64,000 bases of DNA from Nostoc sp. JL33 (GTDB lineage Bacteria; Cyanobacteriota; Cyanobacteriia; Cyanobacteriales; Nostocaceae): positions 1 through 64,000 of the forward strand of contig NZ_JABXKP010000052.1 of NCBI RefSeq assembly GCF_017114985.1, in the 5' to 3' direction. A program made the position numbers and the translations under genes. This document shows positions 44,133 to 52,941 of the stretch, piece after piece (the first letter of the stretch is position 1; the number at the start of each line of letters is the position of its first letter). Under the pieces are notes generated by a model. It was given only the letters and a program-made list of their open reading frames with translations, ran no database searches and had not been told where the DNA came from.

Positions 44133-44546
44133 TTAAGCCGTGGCTTCTATGGCTTCACCATCTTCTTGATCTTCTGGATCTACCTGTCTCAGACGAATGT
44201 GCTTTTTGCCTAAAGTGATCAGAAACTCATCTCCTGGTTTAAGATTCATCTGTTTTGTGTAAGCTGAACCTATAAGTAAGTTACCATTCGATTGCACACT
44301 AATTCTATAGCTAGCACTACGTCCACCACGCCCATTAGCGCTGGGTGTACTGTCCAACTGAATGCCTTCAGCATCAATTAGGGCATTTAAGAACTTCATC
44401 ATATTGACGCGCTCTATACCGTTTTTGGTAATGGTATAGTAGCCGCACTTTTTGGCTTTGTCTTCTTTGCTCTCACTCTCTAGCTCTTTGACTTTTTTGA
44501 GCAGTTCTTCCCCAAGTAGGGGTTCAATTTTTTTCAGTTTAGGCAT
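44133..44546 (-). CDS. cyAbrB2-type transcriptional regulator
   Basis: A 137-residue regulator. KKCGYYTITKNGIERVNMMK near residue 33 and the C-terminal AbrB swapped-hairpin region (ISVQSNGNLLIGSAYTKQMN, PGDEFLITLGKKHIRLRQV) are the cyanobacterial AbrB arrangement, with the DNA-binding domain at the C-terminus. KFLNALIDAEGIQLD favours the cyAbrB2 branch over CalA/cyAbrB1. Members bind DNA broadly and tune carbon and nitrogen metabolism and hydrogenase expression in other cyanobacteria. The frame opens with TTG 44549, but the adjacent ATG 44546 fits the family start (MPKLKKIEP). Confidence 0.9.
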   Translation of the reverse strand: MPKLKKIEPLLGEELLKKVKELESESKEDKAKKCGYYTITKNGIERVNMMKFLNALIDAEGIQLDSTPSANGRGGRSASYRISVQSNGNLLIGSAYTKQMNLKPGDEFLITLGKKHIRLRQVDPEDQEDGEAIEATA

Positions 44547-44549
44547 CAA

Positions 44550-44942
44550 CTTAGGTCGAAAAGGAATGTTTGAAGTGTTTGAATCGATTTTATTTTAGCT
44601 GAGGTTGAGCTAATAGGAACATAATCCTTTAGTTTTTATCTCAACATAGCCAAGTATATTACACTGTTCGGCACAATTGTTATGTGATTAACAATATTCC
44701 CAAGACAATCTATTTTAGAGAATGCTGGCAATGCTGATAACTATATATATAGTTTGTGAATCACTGCTAGACTATACAAGTTTTAAGTTTTCTAAACTAA
44801 CGCTCAAAAGGTTGTCCAGTTGCTGAGGATGATAACTGAGTCAGAGAATGATAAGCAAAACTGAATCCTTAGTCATTGGTCATTAGTCATTGGTTATTTA
44901 CAAAGGAAAAAGGACAAAGGACAAACAACAAAGCTGGCCAAA
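44550..44942. other. intergenic between divergent regulators
   Basis: No gene in about 393 bases. It carries the promoters of cyAbrB2 and the Rrf2 gene and a short repeat GGTCATTAGTCATTGGT near 44877. Confidence 0.4.
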
Positions 44943-45383
44943 ATGAAACTAACGACCAGAGGACACTATAGTGTGAAGGCATTGCTAGATTTGAGTTTAC
45001 AGCCAAAATATGGCCCTGTATCTGCCAGAGCGATCGCCAAACGCCAAGATATCCCAGCTCCTTACCTGGAAAAATTACTAATAGAAATGCGTCGTGCTGG
45101 GTTAGTGAAATCAATTCGTGGTAGCATCGGCGGATACCAATTGGCAAGAGAGCCTGTAGAAATATCTATAGGACAAATTTTAGAAGCAGTTGGCGAGACT
45201 AGCCATTTACCCCATCACACCCCAGCACCGGCACAAGCTGAAGATTGGGTAACATTTAGCCTCTGGCAGAGACTCAACCAAAAGCTCAAAGAAGCTTTGT
45301 ACAGTATTACTCTGGCAGACCTTTATTATGATGCTCGTAGCCGCCAAGCTTCCCTTGGGGAAGAGGCTAGTTTTGTGGTTTAG
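44943..45383 (+). CDS. Rrf2 family transcriptional regulator lacking the cysteine cluster
   Basis: A 146-residue winged-helix regulator: MKLTTRGHYSVKALLDLS at the start, ISVARAIAKRQDIPAPYLEKLL-like helix-turn-helix (ARAIAKRQDIPAPYLEKLL) near residue 29 and the wing RGSIGGYQLAREP near residue 59. The three cysteines that hold an Fe-S cluster in IscR or NsrR are absent (no cysteine at all), so it should sense something other than an Fe-S cluster, or act without ligand. The stop codon falls inside a TAGTCAA tandem repeat. Divergent from the cyAbrB2 gene. Confidence 0.9.
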   Translation: MKLTTRGHYSVKALLDLSLQPKYGPVSARAIAKRQDIPAPYLEKLLIEMRRAGLVKSIRGSIGGYQLAREPVEISIGQILEAVGETSHLPHHTPAPAQAEDWVTFSLWQRLNQKLKEALYSITLADLYYDARSRQASLGEEASFVV

Positions 45384-45540
45384 TCAATAGTCAATCGATT
45401 TTGGATTTTGGATTTTGGATTTTGGATTGAAACAGACCACCTTTGTTACGGGGCTTGGGAATTTTGGATTTTGGATTTTGGATTTGTTTCACCCACAAGG
45501 GGTAAAAGCGCGTAGCAGAACGTTAGTCCGGCATGAACCA
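45381..45540. repeat. STRR heptamers and dispersed block
   Basis: TAGTCAATAGTCAAT (45381-45395), then a GATTTTG heptamer array at 45397-45428 and again at 45461-45485, then a block at 45490-45540 (starting CACCCACAAGGGGTAAAAGC) repeated inversely at 43900-43947. The first repeat supplies the Rrf2 stop codon. Confidence 0.7.
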
Positions 45541-45634
45541 AAAAAATCTAAAATCGGCTTTTCTTGAATCTAAAATTGGCACGGTCAATATTTGGACTAT
45601 TGACCATTGACTCTTGACCGTTGACTGGTGACTT

Positions 45635-46609
45635 ATGACTAATAGCATCTATATCTTAATAATTGCTGCACTTTTAGATTACTTAATTGGCGATCCTTGG
45701 GATTGGCCTCATCCAGTGCAAGTTATGGGGTGGGTAATTTCTCACCTGAGCAAATTTTCTCTCCAATTGTGTCAAAATTCTCTAACACAACGCCTAGCTG
45801 GAATTGTACTAGGGATTATTCTAATAATTGGTAGCGGTGTTGTTGGCTTTTTGATTATTCAAATTGCCAGATCGGTTCATCCGTTGTTGGGAATTGCAAT
45901 AGATAGCATTCTTTTGGCTAGTTGTTTTGCTGGTAGAAGTTTGCGAACAGCTGCGGTAGCTGTTTTACAACCTTTAACAGCAGGTGATTTGGAGAAGGCT
46001 CGTAAGATTTTAAGTAATTACGTTGGTCGAGATACACAAAACCTCTCACAAGCAGAAATTTCACGAGCCGTTTTAGAAACGGTTGCAGAAAATGCCACCG
46101 ATGGGGTAATGGCTCCGCTTTTTTATGCAATTGTTGGTGTCTTTGTGCCAGTTGTGGGGCCAACTCCTTTGGCTTTAGCATACAAAGCCAGCAGTACCCT
46201 TGATTCAATGGTGGGCTACCGAGAAGCACCCTATACTTATTTGGGATGGTTTTGTGCGCGGTTGGAAGATTGTTTGACTTGGCTACCTTGTCGGTTAACA
46301 GTCGTGACTCTGGCGCTGTTATCGGGTAAACCGATGCACCTTTGGCGAATTTGTCGTCGGGATGCAGTTAACGATCCTAGTCCCAATTCTGGCTGGAGTG
46401 AGTGCGCCTATGCTGCTTTTTTGGGTGTGCAGATGGGGGGTACAAATTGGTATCGCGGGGTAGCTAAGTACAAACCACTGCTAGGAGATGCTATTTATCC
46501 GATTACTGCAACTTCTATTCAGAATGCTTTGCAGCTGACTCGATATTGTTTTTTGCTATGGTTAGGGATAGCGATCGCAATCTTCTTAATACTTCTAAAC
46601 AGGGAGTAG
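45635..46609 (+). CDS. cobD: adenosylcobinamide-phosphate synthase CobD/CbiB
   Basis: A 324-residue integral membrane enzyme that attaches aminopropanol phosphate to cobyric acid in cobalamin (pseudocobalamin) synthesis. It has the family start ALLDYLIGDPWDWPHPVQVM, the central SRAVLETVAENATDGVMAPL, ALAYKASSTLDSMVGY and NDPSPNSGWSECAYA. About five hydrophobic segments are visible. The last codons (LNRE, stop) are formed by a GGGAGTA heptamer repeat, so the extreme C-terminus may be repeat-derived. I see no cobalamin riboswitch in the 250 bases upstream, only repeats. Confidence 0.93.
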   Translation: MTNSIYILIIAALLDYLIGDPWDWPHPVQVMGWVISHLSKFSLQLCQNSLTQRLAGIVLGIILIIGSGVVGFLIIQIARSVHPLLGIAIDSILLASCFAGRSLRTAAVAVLQPLTAGDLEKARKILSNYVGRDTQNLSQAEISRAVLETVAENATDGVMAPLFYAIVGVFVPVVGPTPLALAYKASSTLDSMVGYREAPYTYLGWFCARLEDCLTWLPCRLTVVTLALLSGKPMHLWRICRRDAVNDPSPNSGWSECAYAAFLGVQMGGTNWYRGVAKYKPLLGDAIYPITATSIQNALQLTRYCFLLWLGIAIAIFLILLNRE

Positions 46610-46631
46610 GGAGTAGGGAGTAGGGAGTAGG
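46602..46631. repeat. GGGAGTA STRR array
   Basis: Four copies of the heptamer GGGAGTA overlap the end of cobD and provide its TAG stop. The inverse array (CTCCCTA/TTCCCTA) occurs at 54681-54724. Confidence 0.8.
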
Positions 46632-46727
46632 TGATTAAAATTTTCATATTCCCCACTGTCCACTCCCCACTCCCGACTCCCCAAATCTCTAATATGATTC
46701 ATCACTCAGGGGTATGATTCTATAGCT

Positions 46728-47264
46728 ATGTCTGCCAAAGTAGTTGAAATTCTCTCATCAGAAGAAATCCGTCGTACCTTGACTCGTCTTGCCTCTCAAA
46801 TTGTGGAAAGGACGCGTGATTTGTCTCAACTGGTGCTTCTTGGTATTTATACCAGAGGTGCATTATTAGCCGAATTGTTGGCGCGTCAAATTGAGACGCT
46901 GGAAGGTGTAGCTGTGTCAGTCGGCGCTTTGGATATTACATTTTATCGAGATGACCTCGACAAAATTGGATTGCGGACTCCAGCGAAAAGCGAAATTCCT
47001 TTTGACCTTACGGGGAAAACGGTTGTACTGGTGGATGATGTAATTTTCAAAGGACGGACGATTCGCGCTGCTTTGAACGCAGTCAACGATTACGGTAGAC
47101 CAGAGGTGATTCGTTTAGCTGTGTTGGTAGATAGGGGTCATCGAGAATTACCAATTCACCCAGATTTTATTGGCAAGAAGTTGCCTACTGCTAAAGAAGA
47201 AATTGTCAAAGTTTACTTACAAAATTGTGATGGGAGAGATGCAGTGGAGTTGATTAGTCATTAG
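46728..47264 (+). CDS. pyrR: PyrR: pyrimidine operon regulator / uracil phosphoribosyltransferase
   Basis: A 178-residue type I phosphoribosyltransferase. The PRPP loop is [20 protein letters not shown] near residue 105. The N-terminal [20 protein letters not shown] and [15 protein letters not shown] match PyrR. In Bacillus PyrR binds pyr mRNA attenuators; in cyanobacteria mainly the UPRT reaction (uracil + PRPP to UMP) can be assumed, and RNA binding is unproven here. It is in the same direction as cobD with a 118-base gap. The stop lies in a GTCATTA repeat. Confidence 0.93.
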   Translation: MSAKVVEILSSEEIRRTLTRLASQIVERTRDLSQLVLLGIYTRGALLAELLARQIETLEGVAVSVGALDITFYRDDLDKIGLRTPAKSEIPFDLTGKTVVLVDDVIFKGRTIRAALNAVNDYGRPEVIRLAVLVDRGHRELPIHPDFIGKKLPTAKEEIVKVYLQNCDGRDAVELISH

Positions 47265-47284
47265 TCATTAGTCATTAGTCATTT
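47263..47284. repeat. GTCATTA STRR array
   Basis: About three copies of AGTCATT starting inside the final codons of pyrR, whose TAG is part of the repeat. Confidence 0.7.
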
Positions 47285-47316
47285 GGAGGCAGAACTATAG
47301 CGCTTCTGGTTTGGGT

Positions 47317-47410
47317 TTCGAGTTCTGAACACGAAGTTTCCAGTTCAAAGGTCGAACTTCCGAGTTCAGAGGTCGGAGTTTCGAGTTCAGAGGTCGGAGT
47401 TTCGAGTTCT
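47317..47410. repeat. 21-bp tandem repeat, 4.5 copies
   Basis: Units TTCGAGTTCAGAGGTCGGAGT start at 47317, 47338, 47359, 47380 and 47401, with the last partial and the first two diverged. A non-coding minisatellite between pyrR and the TPR gene. Confidence 0.75.
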
Positions 47411-47540
47411 CTGCTCAAAAACTTAACTGCGATCGCTACACCAATACTAAAACATGGCTGAATCAGCAGTTATTTTTATAAGCTAAGGGCTTAATACCAA
47501 ATGCTAAGAAGAACTACACTGCGATTAAGGAGCAATAATC

Positions 47541-48455
47541 ATGCCAATCAAACCCGACGACCACGAAGTTTGGAACAACCGGGGCATTGCACTATATGAT
47601 TTGGGAAGATTTGAAGAAGCAATCGCCTCTTATGACCAAGCCCTCAAAATCAAGCCCGACGACCACGATGCTTTGTACAACCGGGGCAATGCGCTAGATG
47701 ATTTGGGAAAATTAGAAGAAGCGATCGCCTCTTTTGACCAAGCCCTCAAAATCAAACCCGACTTGCACGATGCTTGGTACAACCGGGGTACTGCGCTAGG
47801 AAAATTCGGAAGATCAGAAGAAGCGATCGCCTCTTATGACCAAGCCATCAAAATCAAACCCGACGACCACCAAGCTTGGAACAACCGGGGCACTGCGCTA
47901 GGAAAATTCGGAAGATCAGAAGAAGCGATCGCCTCTTATGACCAAGCCATCAAAATCAAACTCGACGACCACCAAGCTTGGAACAACCGGGGTACTGCGC
48001 TAGGAAAATTGGGAAGATTAGAAGAAGAGATCGCCTCTTATGACCAAGCCATCAAAATCAAACCCGACTACCACCAAGCTTGGTGCAATCGAGGCATTGC
48101 ACTAGATGATTTGGGAAGATTAGAAGAAGCGATCGCCTCTTATGACCAAGCCATCAAAATTAAACCCGACGACCACGAAGCTTGGTACAACCGGGGTATT
48201 GCGCTATTTAATTTGGGAAGATTTGAAGAAGCGATCGCCTCTTATGACCAAGCTCTCAAAACTAAACCTGACAAAGACAATGCTTGGTACAACAAAGCTT
48301 GCTGTTATGGTTTGCTAGGGAATATTGATTTGGCAATAGAGAATTTGCAACAAGCTATCAATCTAAATCCTGAATGGCGAGAGATGGCAAAAACTGATAC
48401 TGATTTTGACAATATTCGAGAAGATCAGCGGTTTCAAGATTTGATTAGTCGTTAG
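47541..48455 (+). CDS. tetratricopeptide repeat protein
   Basis: A 304-residue protein made of about eight 34-residue TPR units (WYNRGIALDDLGRLEEAIAS-type with YDQAIKIKPDDH linkers), followed by a short non-repeat tail (WREMAKTDTDFDNIREDQRF). The 102-bp DNA units are nearly identical, so copy number may vary between strains. It begins abruptly inside a repeat (MPIKPDDHEVW), but AAGGAG eight bases before ATG supports this start. No signal or catalytic domain. A generic protein-interaction scaffold; partner unknown. The stop codon lies in a TAGTCGTTAGTCATT repeat. Confidence 0.88.
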   Translation: MPIKPDDHEVWNNRGIALYDLGRFEEAIASYDQALKIKPDDHDALYNRGNALDDLGKLEEAIASFDQALKIKPDLHDAWYNRGTALGKFGRSEEAIASYDQAIKIKPDDHQAWNNRGTALGKFGRSEEAIASYDQAIKIKLDDHQAWNNRGTALGKLGRLEEEIASYDQAIKIKPDYHQAWCNRGIALDDLGRLEEAIASYDQAIKIKPDDHEAWYNRGIALFNLGRFEEAIASYDQALKTKPDKDNAWYNKACCYGLLGNIDLAIENLQQAINLNPEWREMAKTDTDFDNIREDQRFQDLISR

Positions 48456-48512
48456 TCATTGGGCATTGGTTAGTAGTTATAGCCTTTCCTAATCACATGA
48501 GGTATATCTTAG

Positions 48513-48538
48513 CCCCCTCCTCGCTTGCGGGGAGGGGG
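48513..48538. terminator. GC-rich hairpin between convergent genes
   Basis: CCCCCTCC-CGC pairs with GCG-GGGAGGGGG, with mismatched bulges. It lies between the TPR gene and the convergent NTF2-like gene and belongs to a common dispersed repeat (GGGGTTGGGGGTGGGGTT follows). Confidence 0.45.
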
Positions 48539-48583
48539 TTGGGGGTGGGGTTCAGTAACTACTCAACCGAGAACCGCTATAAT

Positions 48584-48967
48584 CTACCGCAAAATTGGGC
48601 TACCGTGATGATGAACTAAGTACCACTTCCCACCAAGAAAGTGAAATACATTTGTAGCTGTTGATTGTGCTTCAAGTCTTCTCCCGCCTACCACTTGAAA
48701 CACATTTTCTCTCAACACAACGTAGGCGATATTATCAGTTATTTCTGTAGCAATTATATCTGTGTTAATTTCGATATAAGCGGTATTTGTAAATATCTGT
48801 TCCCAAGAAGTGCGAATCTCTTTCCAACCTCGCAGTATATTACTCCCAGGATGAATACAAAAACTACCAGTTCCTTGTGACCATACTGCACTCATTGTCT
48901 CAATATCTTTTCTTTCAAAAGCTCGATAAAAAGCTGCATTAGCCGCTAAGACTTCATCTTTCGTCAT
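48584..48967 (-). CDS. NTF2-like / SnoaL-like domain protein
   Basis: A 127-residue single-domain cone-fold protein. VLAANAAFYRAFERKDIETM at the start and WSQGTGSFCIHPGSNILRGW, then LRENVF and NVFHFLGGKWYLVHHHGSP at the end are typical of the DUF4440/SnoaL-like calcium/calmodulin kinase II association group. Such domains bind small hydrophobic ligands or act as isomerases. No specific substrate can be named. ATG 48967 precedes an upstream zone of short repeats. Confidence 0.85.
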   Translation of the reverse strand: MTKDEVLAANAAFYRAFERKDIETMSAVWSQGTGSFCIHPGSNILRGWKEIRTSWEQIFTNTAYIEINTDIIATEITDNIAYVVLRENVFQVVGGRRLEAQSTATNVFHFLGGKWYLVHHHGSPILR

Positions 48968-49524
48968 GGGGAATCAAATATTTAAAAGTTATCAGTTAAA
49001 AGTTAAAAGTTAAAAGTTAGGAGTTAGGAGTTAGGAGCCACTAAATTATAACTCTCAAATTTGACAAATTAGTAATTACCAATACCCAATGCCCAATTCC
49101 TTTGAGTGGATTGCGGTTTTTGGCTAACCCACAGCTTAATGTGATGAAAAATTGACATTAGGGCGATCGCTGGCATTGAAATAGCGAAAAATGTTATGAA
49201 AGCATGACATAGTGATCCCAGAAAGGCTGATAAATTCGTGAAACAGGCAAAAAACCACTTGTTACCCCTTGATCCCTACATATGCTTAGTGGTTAATATT
49301 GACTTAACAAATAGAACTCCTTCGATCCCAAAGAAATGCTGATTTTGGCATAACCAGGAATTGCAAGGAAGTGACCTGAATTTAAAAACAGACTAAAAAA
49401 CTTAAAAACTGGGCAAAACCAGGAGTCAGGAATAAGAAATTCATCTGGAGCGGATGACATTTTATATAGCATTCTTTAACCAGGGGAAATCATTTACCAC
49501 TTAAACTACTGGAGGCCGAAATTA
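48968..49524. other. intergenic with short tandem repeats
   Basis: TTAAAAG and TTAGGAG heptamers occupy about 48998-49037. The remainder, to 49524, holds no gene and contains the promoters of the divergent NTF2-like and DUF4912 genes. GGAGG lies 10 bases before the start at 49525. Confidence 0.45.
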
Positions 49525-50778
49525 ATGGCAAAAGAACGCCCGCCACTAGAGGAGATGACCTTACGCCAACTACGCAAAGTTGCTAGCGAATACAGCATCT
49601 CTCGCTATAGCCGAATGCGTAAATCACAACTGCTGGCATCAATACAAGAAGTCCATCGCACCAAAACTTTACTCAGTCCATCTCGTTCATTGGAGGCACA
49701 GGAAACCGTGGAAGCTGCAAAGTTTGAATTAGGTCAGGAAGATCGTACTGGTGGATCTTTGGCTGATGTTGATGAAGGACTCGCAGATTTGCCCTCTGGC
49801 TATGGTGACAGCCGGATTGTACTCTTACCGCGCGATCCTCAGTGGGCTTACACTTACTGGGATATTCCCAATGAACATAAACAAGAACTGCGCCGACAAG
49901 GGGGACAACAACTCGCGTTACGGATTTATGATGTCAGCGAGATCAATATCGAATACCAAAGCCCCCACAGCATTCAAGAATATCCTGCTGATGAATTAGC
50001 CAGAGAATGGTATCTACCAGTTCCAGTTAGCGATCGCGATTATGTGATCGATATCGGCTATCGTGCTGCTGATGGTCGCTGGTTGGTACTAGCTCGTTCT
50101 ACTAGAGTACACATTCCTCCCGTCTATCCTTCTGACTGGATTGAGGATGTCTTCATCAGTGTCAACTTTGAAGAAGATTTGCGTGGCAAGACTCAGTACG
50201 AACTGGTTCCCCCTGCCAAGAAGATTGCAGTTACCGCCAATGGTAATGCTGTTGTCAATGGCAACGGCAACCCCATCTACGACCAAATATTTGGTTTAGC
50301 GGAATCTGCCGAATCACAACGGGTTGCTGGTTCTATCTTCGGTTCCCAGCAAGGTTCGGCGCGTCCTGAAGAAGCTATTAGCTCTTACATTTTCCCATCT
50401 GGTGTGGGTCTGTGGGCAGCTCCTACCGTGTCTGGTTTAACCGCTTCCGGTGCAGGAATGTCAGGTGTTGGCTTCTCAGCTTCCGCCGTACCAGCGCGTC
50501 CGCGCCAATTCTGGTTAATTGCCGATGCTGAGTTGATAGTCTACGGTGCAACCGAACCCGATGCTACCGTAAGCATTGGCGGTCGTCCAATCAAGCTAAA
50601 TCCAGATGGGACATTCCGCTTCCAGATGTCTTTCCAGGATGGTTTAATTGACTATCCGATTTTGGCTGTAGCTGCTGATGGTGAGCAAACCCGGTCAATT
50701 CAGATGAAATTCAATCGTGAGACACCATCCCGAAATACTAACACCAAAGAAGAAGCTGTTTTAGAATGGTTCCCTTAA
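49525..50778 (+). CDS. DUF4912 domain protein with N-terminal SAP/Rho-N-like motif
   Basis: A 417-residue protein. Residues 7-45 (EMTLRQLRKVASEYSISRYS, RMRKSQLLASIQE) form a SAP/Rho-N-like helix-extended-loop-helix that often binds nucleic acid. Residues 90-210 fit DUF4912 (RIVLLPRDPQWAYTYWDIPN, REWYLPVPVSDRDYVIDIGY). The C-terminal 330-400 segment is a second beta-rich domain (LIADAELIVYGATEPDATVS, DGTFRFQMSFQDGLIDYPI), and the middle is Gly/Ala/Ser-rich. It is widespread in cyanobacteria and of unknown role. GGAGG ribosome binding site, strong terminator downstream. Confidence 0.9.
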   Translation: MAKERPPLEEMTLRQLRKVASEYSISRYSRMRKSQLLASIQEVHRTKTLLSPSRSLEAQETVEAAKFELGQEDRTGGSLADVDEGLADLPSGYGDSRIVLLPRDPQWAYTYWDIPNEHKQELRRQGGQQLALRIYDVSEINIEYQSPHSIQEYPADELAREWYLPVPVSDRDYVIDIGYRAADGRWLVLARSTRVHIPPVYPSDWIEDVFISVNFEEDLRGKTQYELVPPAKKIAVTANGNAVVNGNGNPIYDQIFGLAESAESQRVAGSIFGSQQGSARPEEAISSYIFPSGVGLWAAPTVSGLTASGAGMSGVGFSASAVPARPRQFWLIADAELIVYGATEPDATVSIGGRPIKLNPDGTFRFQMSFQDGLIDYPILAVAADGEQTRSIQMKFNRETPSRNTNTKEEAVLEWFP

Positions 50779-50824
50779 GTTTTGGCTCTGAGATTAACCT
50801 CAGACTGAAATTTTAAATTATTTC

Positions 50825-50855
50825 CCGCTATAGTAATTCTGTAGCGGTTTTTTTT
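50825..50855 (+). terminator. Rho-independent terminator
   Basis: CCGCTA (50825-50830) pairs with TAGCGG (50842-50847) and is followed directly by eight Ts. It is 47 bases after the DUF4912 stop. Confidence 0.85.
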
Positions 50856-50904
50856 GCATTAATATGTATACAAAAAAATTATTCGTTGAGTGCAGATGCG
50901 ATGT

Positions 50905-51240
50905 CTATGACAAGGCTTTCGCCAACGCATCCCCAAGTTTACGTAATGTTCTCTCTCGTGCAAAGTCAGCAGCTGCCCGTGCCGACTCTGCCAGAATTGT
51001 GTCAGTGTTTGGCGTTAGCTTCAAAGCCCCACCTAAATAACCCAGTGCCTTAAGATAACAATCAGATAAATTGGTCGAGGCTAACCGCTTTACAGTTTGG
51101 TAATCGCCATTTGTAAAGGCAGATAAAGCCAAGGCGTGTAAATCATTTCCGGGTTCGGGAACATCCAAAACATTGAGGATTGCCTCAATAGCTTTATTTA
51201 CCTGTTCTAGTGTCAGTTCTTGTTGTACAGCTTGCACCAT
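50905..51240 (-). CDS. hypothetical alpha-helical protein
   Basis: A 111-residue, probably all-helical soluble protein (LTLEQVNKAIEAILNVLDVP, HALALSAFTNGDYQTVKRLA, ESARAAADFARERTLRKLGD). The pattern is mildly TPR-like but no family is recognised. The last residues (LAKALS) run into a repeat-like sequence (CTTTCGCCAACGCATC), so the C-terminus may be repeat-modified. Convergent with the DUF4912 gene. Confidence 0.6.
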   Translation of the reverse strand: MVQAVQQELTLEQVNKAIEAILNVLDVPEPGNDLHALALSAFTNGDYQTVKRLASTNLSDCYLKALGYLGGALKLTPNTDTILAESARAAADFARERTLRKLGDALAKALS

Positions 51241-51368
51241 TGTTTTTACTCCTAAGTCGAGTTTTGAAAATTTTAAGATATAACTTGGGGCTATTTCGTT
51301 CTAGACAGAAACCGCCCAGAACTGAAGTTCAAGGCTAATAGTCAAAGTCCGTTAAAACGGACTATAAC

Positions 51369-51480
51369 CCAATACAGTTCAGTTAAGGATAAGACTCTTT
51401 ATCAAAGTTAATTTTTTTAACGAACCGCAGAGGCGCAGAGCAAACAGAGAGAAAAAAAATGCTTAACTGAACTGTATTGG
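51369..51480. mobile_element. 112-bp MITE with 8-bp target-site duplication
   Basis: Perfect 19-bp inverted ends CCAATACAGTTCAGTTAAG (51369-51387) and CTTAACTGAACTGTATTGG (51462-51480). ACTATAAC stands on both sides (51361-51368 and 51481-51488). No coding capacity. The degenerate copy at 2911-3015 belongs to the same family. Confidence 0.85.
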
Positions 51481-51774
51481 ACTATAACCTTTTCTTAAGT
51501 CGTCTTTAGACGAATGAGTGCTATTAGACTCAGAATTCATTCTGAGGTGGACTAGATGAGAATGAAATAGCCTGGGGCAAATAGAGTATGTGCCAGTTAC
51601 GATCGCAATGCTCTTTTACGATTTGTGACACAAAACCAACAGCATTATCCCCATTATCCCCTGAAGGGTCAACCAAAAACAGTCACGATAGTCGTGACTG
51701 CTGATAAGATTGGTCAATTAACTGATTGTTTCTACTTTACATATCTGGCAGGAGCCACACAGACGCATACTCCT

Positions 51775-51835
51775 ACAAAGAAGCAAGCTACGCGGAGCGT
51801 CTCGTAGAGAAGCAGCTTGCCAAAAGGCATCGCAG
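51775..51835. repeat. dispersed GC-rich repeat
   Basis: AAGCTACGCGGAGCGTCTCG is the inverse of the CGAGACGCTxCGCGTAGCTT sequence at 12045 and 15348. GGCATCGCAGCC follows. It lies between the MITE and sodB. Confidence 0.55.
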
Positions 51836-51857
51836 CCACTTCAAAACTGGTAATTGA

Positions 51858-52460
51858 TTAAGCTTTAGCCAAGTTTTCAGCAACAAAGTCCCAGTTTACC
51901 AACTGTTCTAGGAAATTCTTGATGAACGCTGGACGGGCATTTCTGTAGTCAATGTAGTAGGCGTGTTCCCAAACATCCAAAGTTAAAAGTGCCTTCTGGC
52001 CATGAGCTAGAGGGTTCTCTGCATTTGGTGTCTTAATCACCTTCAGCGTACCACCATCATCAATCAGCCAAGACCAGCCGCTACCGAATTGAGTTGTGGC
52101 GGCGTTAGTGAACTCTTCGGTGAATTTGTCAAAGCTACCGAAGTCTTTATCAATCTTGGCTGCGAGATCACCAGTGGGTGCGCCGCCACCTGCGGGTTTC
52201 AAGGAATTCCAAAAGAAGGTGTGGTTCCAAACTTGAGCAGCGTTGTTAAAGATTCCCGCCTTAGAGGAGTCTTTGAAGGAAATTTTGATCACCTCTTCCA
52301 GAGGTTTATCGGCAAGTTCAGTACCTTCAGTGAGCTTGTTCAGGTTGTCTACATAAGCTTTGTGATGCTTGCCATAGTGATACTCGAAAGTCTCAGCTTT
52401 CATGCCATATGGCTCTAGAGCATTAATGTCAAAGGGTAGTGGTTCTTGTACAAATACCAT
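51858..52460 (-). CDS. sodB: iron superoxide dismutase
   Basis: A 200-residue enzyme that dismutates superoxide to oxygen and hydrogen peroxide, probably cytosolic as no signal is seen. Metal ligands are visible in EYHYGKHHKAY (His28), QVWNHTFFW (His80) and DVWEHAYYIDY (Asp and His). Gln76 in NNAAQVWNH and the AAQxWNHTFxW signature favour the Fe rather than the Mn form. GAGAGGA before ATG is a good ribosome binding site. Single gene. Confidence 0.95.
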   Translation of the reverse strand: MVFVQEPLPFDINALEPYGMKAETFEYHYGKHHKAYVDNLNKLTEGTELADKPLEEVIKISFKDSSKAGIFNNAAQVWNHTFFWNSLKPAGGGAPTGDLAAKIDKDFGSFDKFTEEFTNAATTQFGSGWSWLIDDGGTLKVIKTPNAENPLAHGQKALLTLDVWEHAYYIDYRNARPAFIKNFLEQLVNWDFVAENLAKA

Positions 52461-52941
52461 TGTGTGAAATCCTCTCTTTATCGGTTTCCAGTCTTAAACT
52501 ATTGCAGAAGCTTAGGAAATTAGCAGCTTTTGTTTTTGACAGTTTTATGTCTTTGATCATGAAACATAAAACTTAGCATCGTCATTCTACTACCAAAGTG
52601 AAGATAAAGTGAAGATGAAAACAAAGTACTTTTGTGATAAGTCAAACCACGATGAATTCATGGCTATAAATAAAAATGGCTAATATTCCATAGCCAGAAA
52701 CCGATAATTAATTAGCATTTAGCAATTAAAGCTTTCATACTTCTATCTTTAGTAGGATTAATTCCGATGTGAAAAATCAGTCGAAAGCGAGATGATTTAA
52801 TACTTAAATAATAATCTAATCTTTATACTACATGAGTAAAATTATCTATTTTATTTTTAAATGCAGTTTTGAGGATGGTAAGTGAATAATCACTCACCCA
52901 CCACCCTTTGAAACTAAAAAACTAACAGCAAATAGTGGTGA
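52461..52941. other. AT-rich intergenic region upstream of sodB
   Basis: No gene or strong repeat in about 481 bases. The sodB promoter should be within the first 150 bases above its start. Confidence 0.4.

Larger units (their letters stand above)
51241..51857. other. repeat-filled intergenic region
   Basis: No gene in 617 bases. Contents are an AGTCCGTTAAAACGGACT palindrome (51348-51365), the MITE at 51369-51480, and a GC-rich repeat at about 51775-51835. A 60-codon frame at 51625-51807 ends in that repeat and is not supported. Confidence 0.5.

Noticed and set aside
45384..45634. Cobalamin riboswitch upstream of cobD
   Set aside because: Searched for because of cobD; only repeats are present and no B12-box-like sequence was seen.
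47317..47410. CRISPR-like array
   Set aside because: The 21-bp units are contiguous without spacers, so it is a tandem minisatellite.
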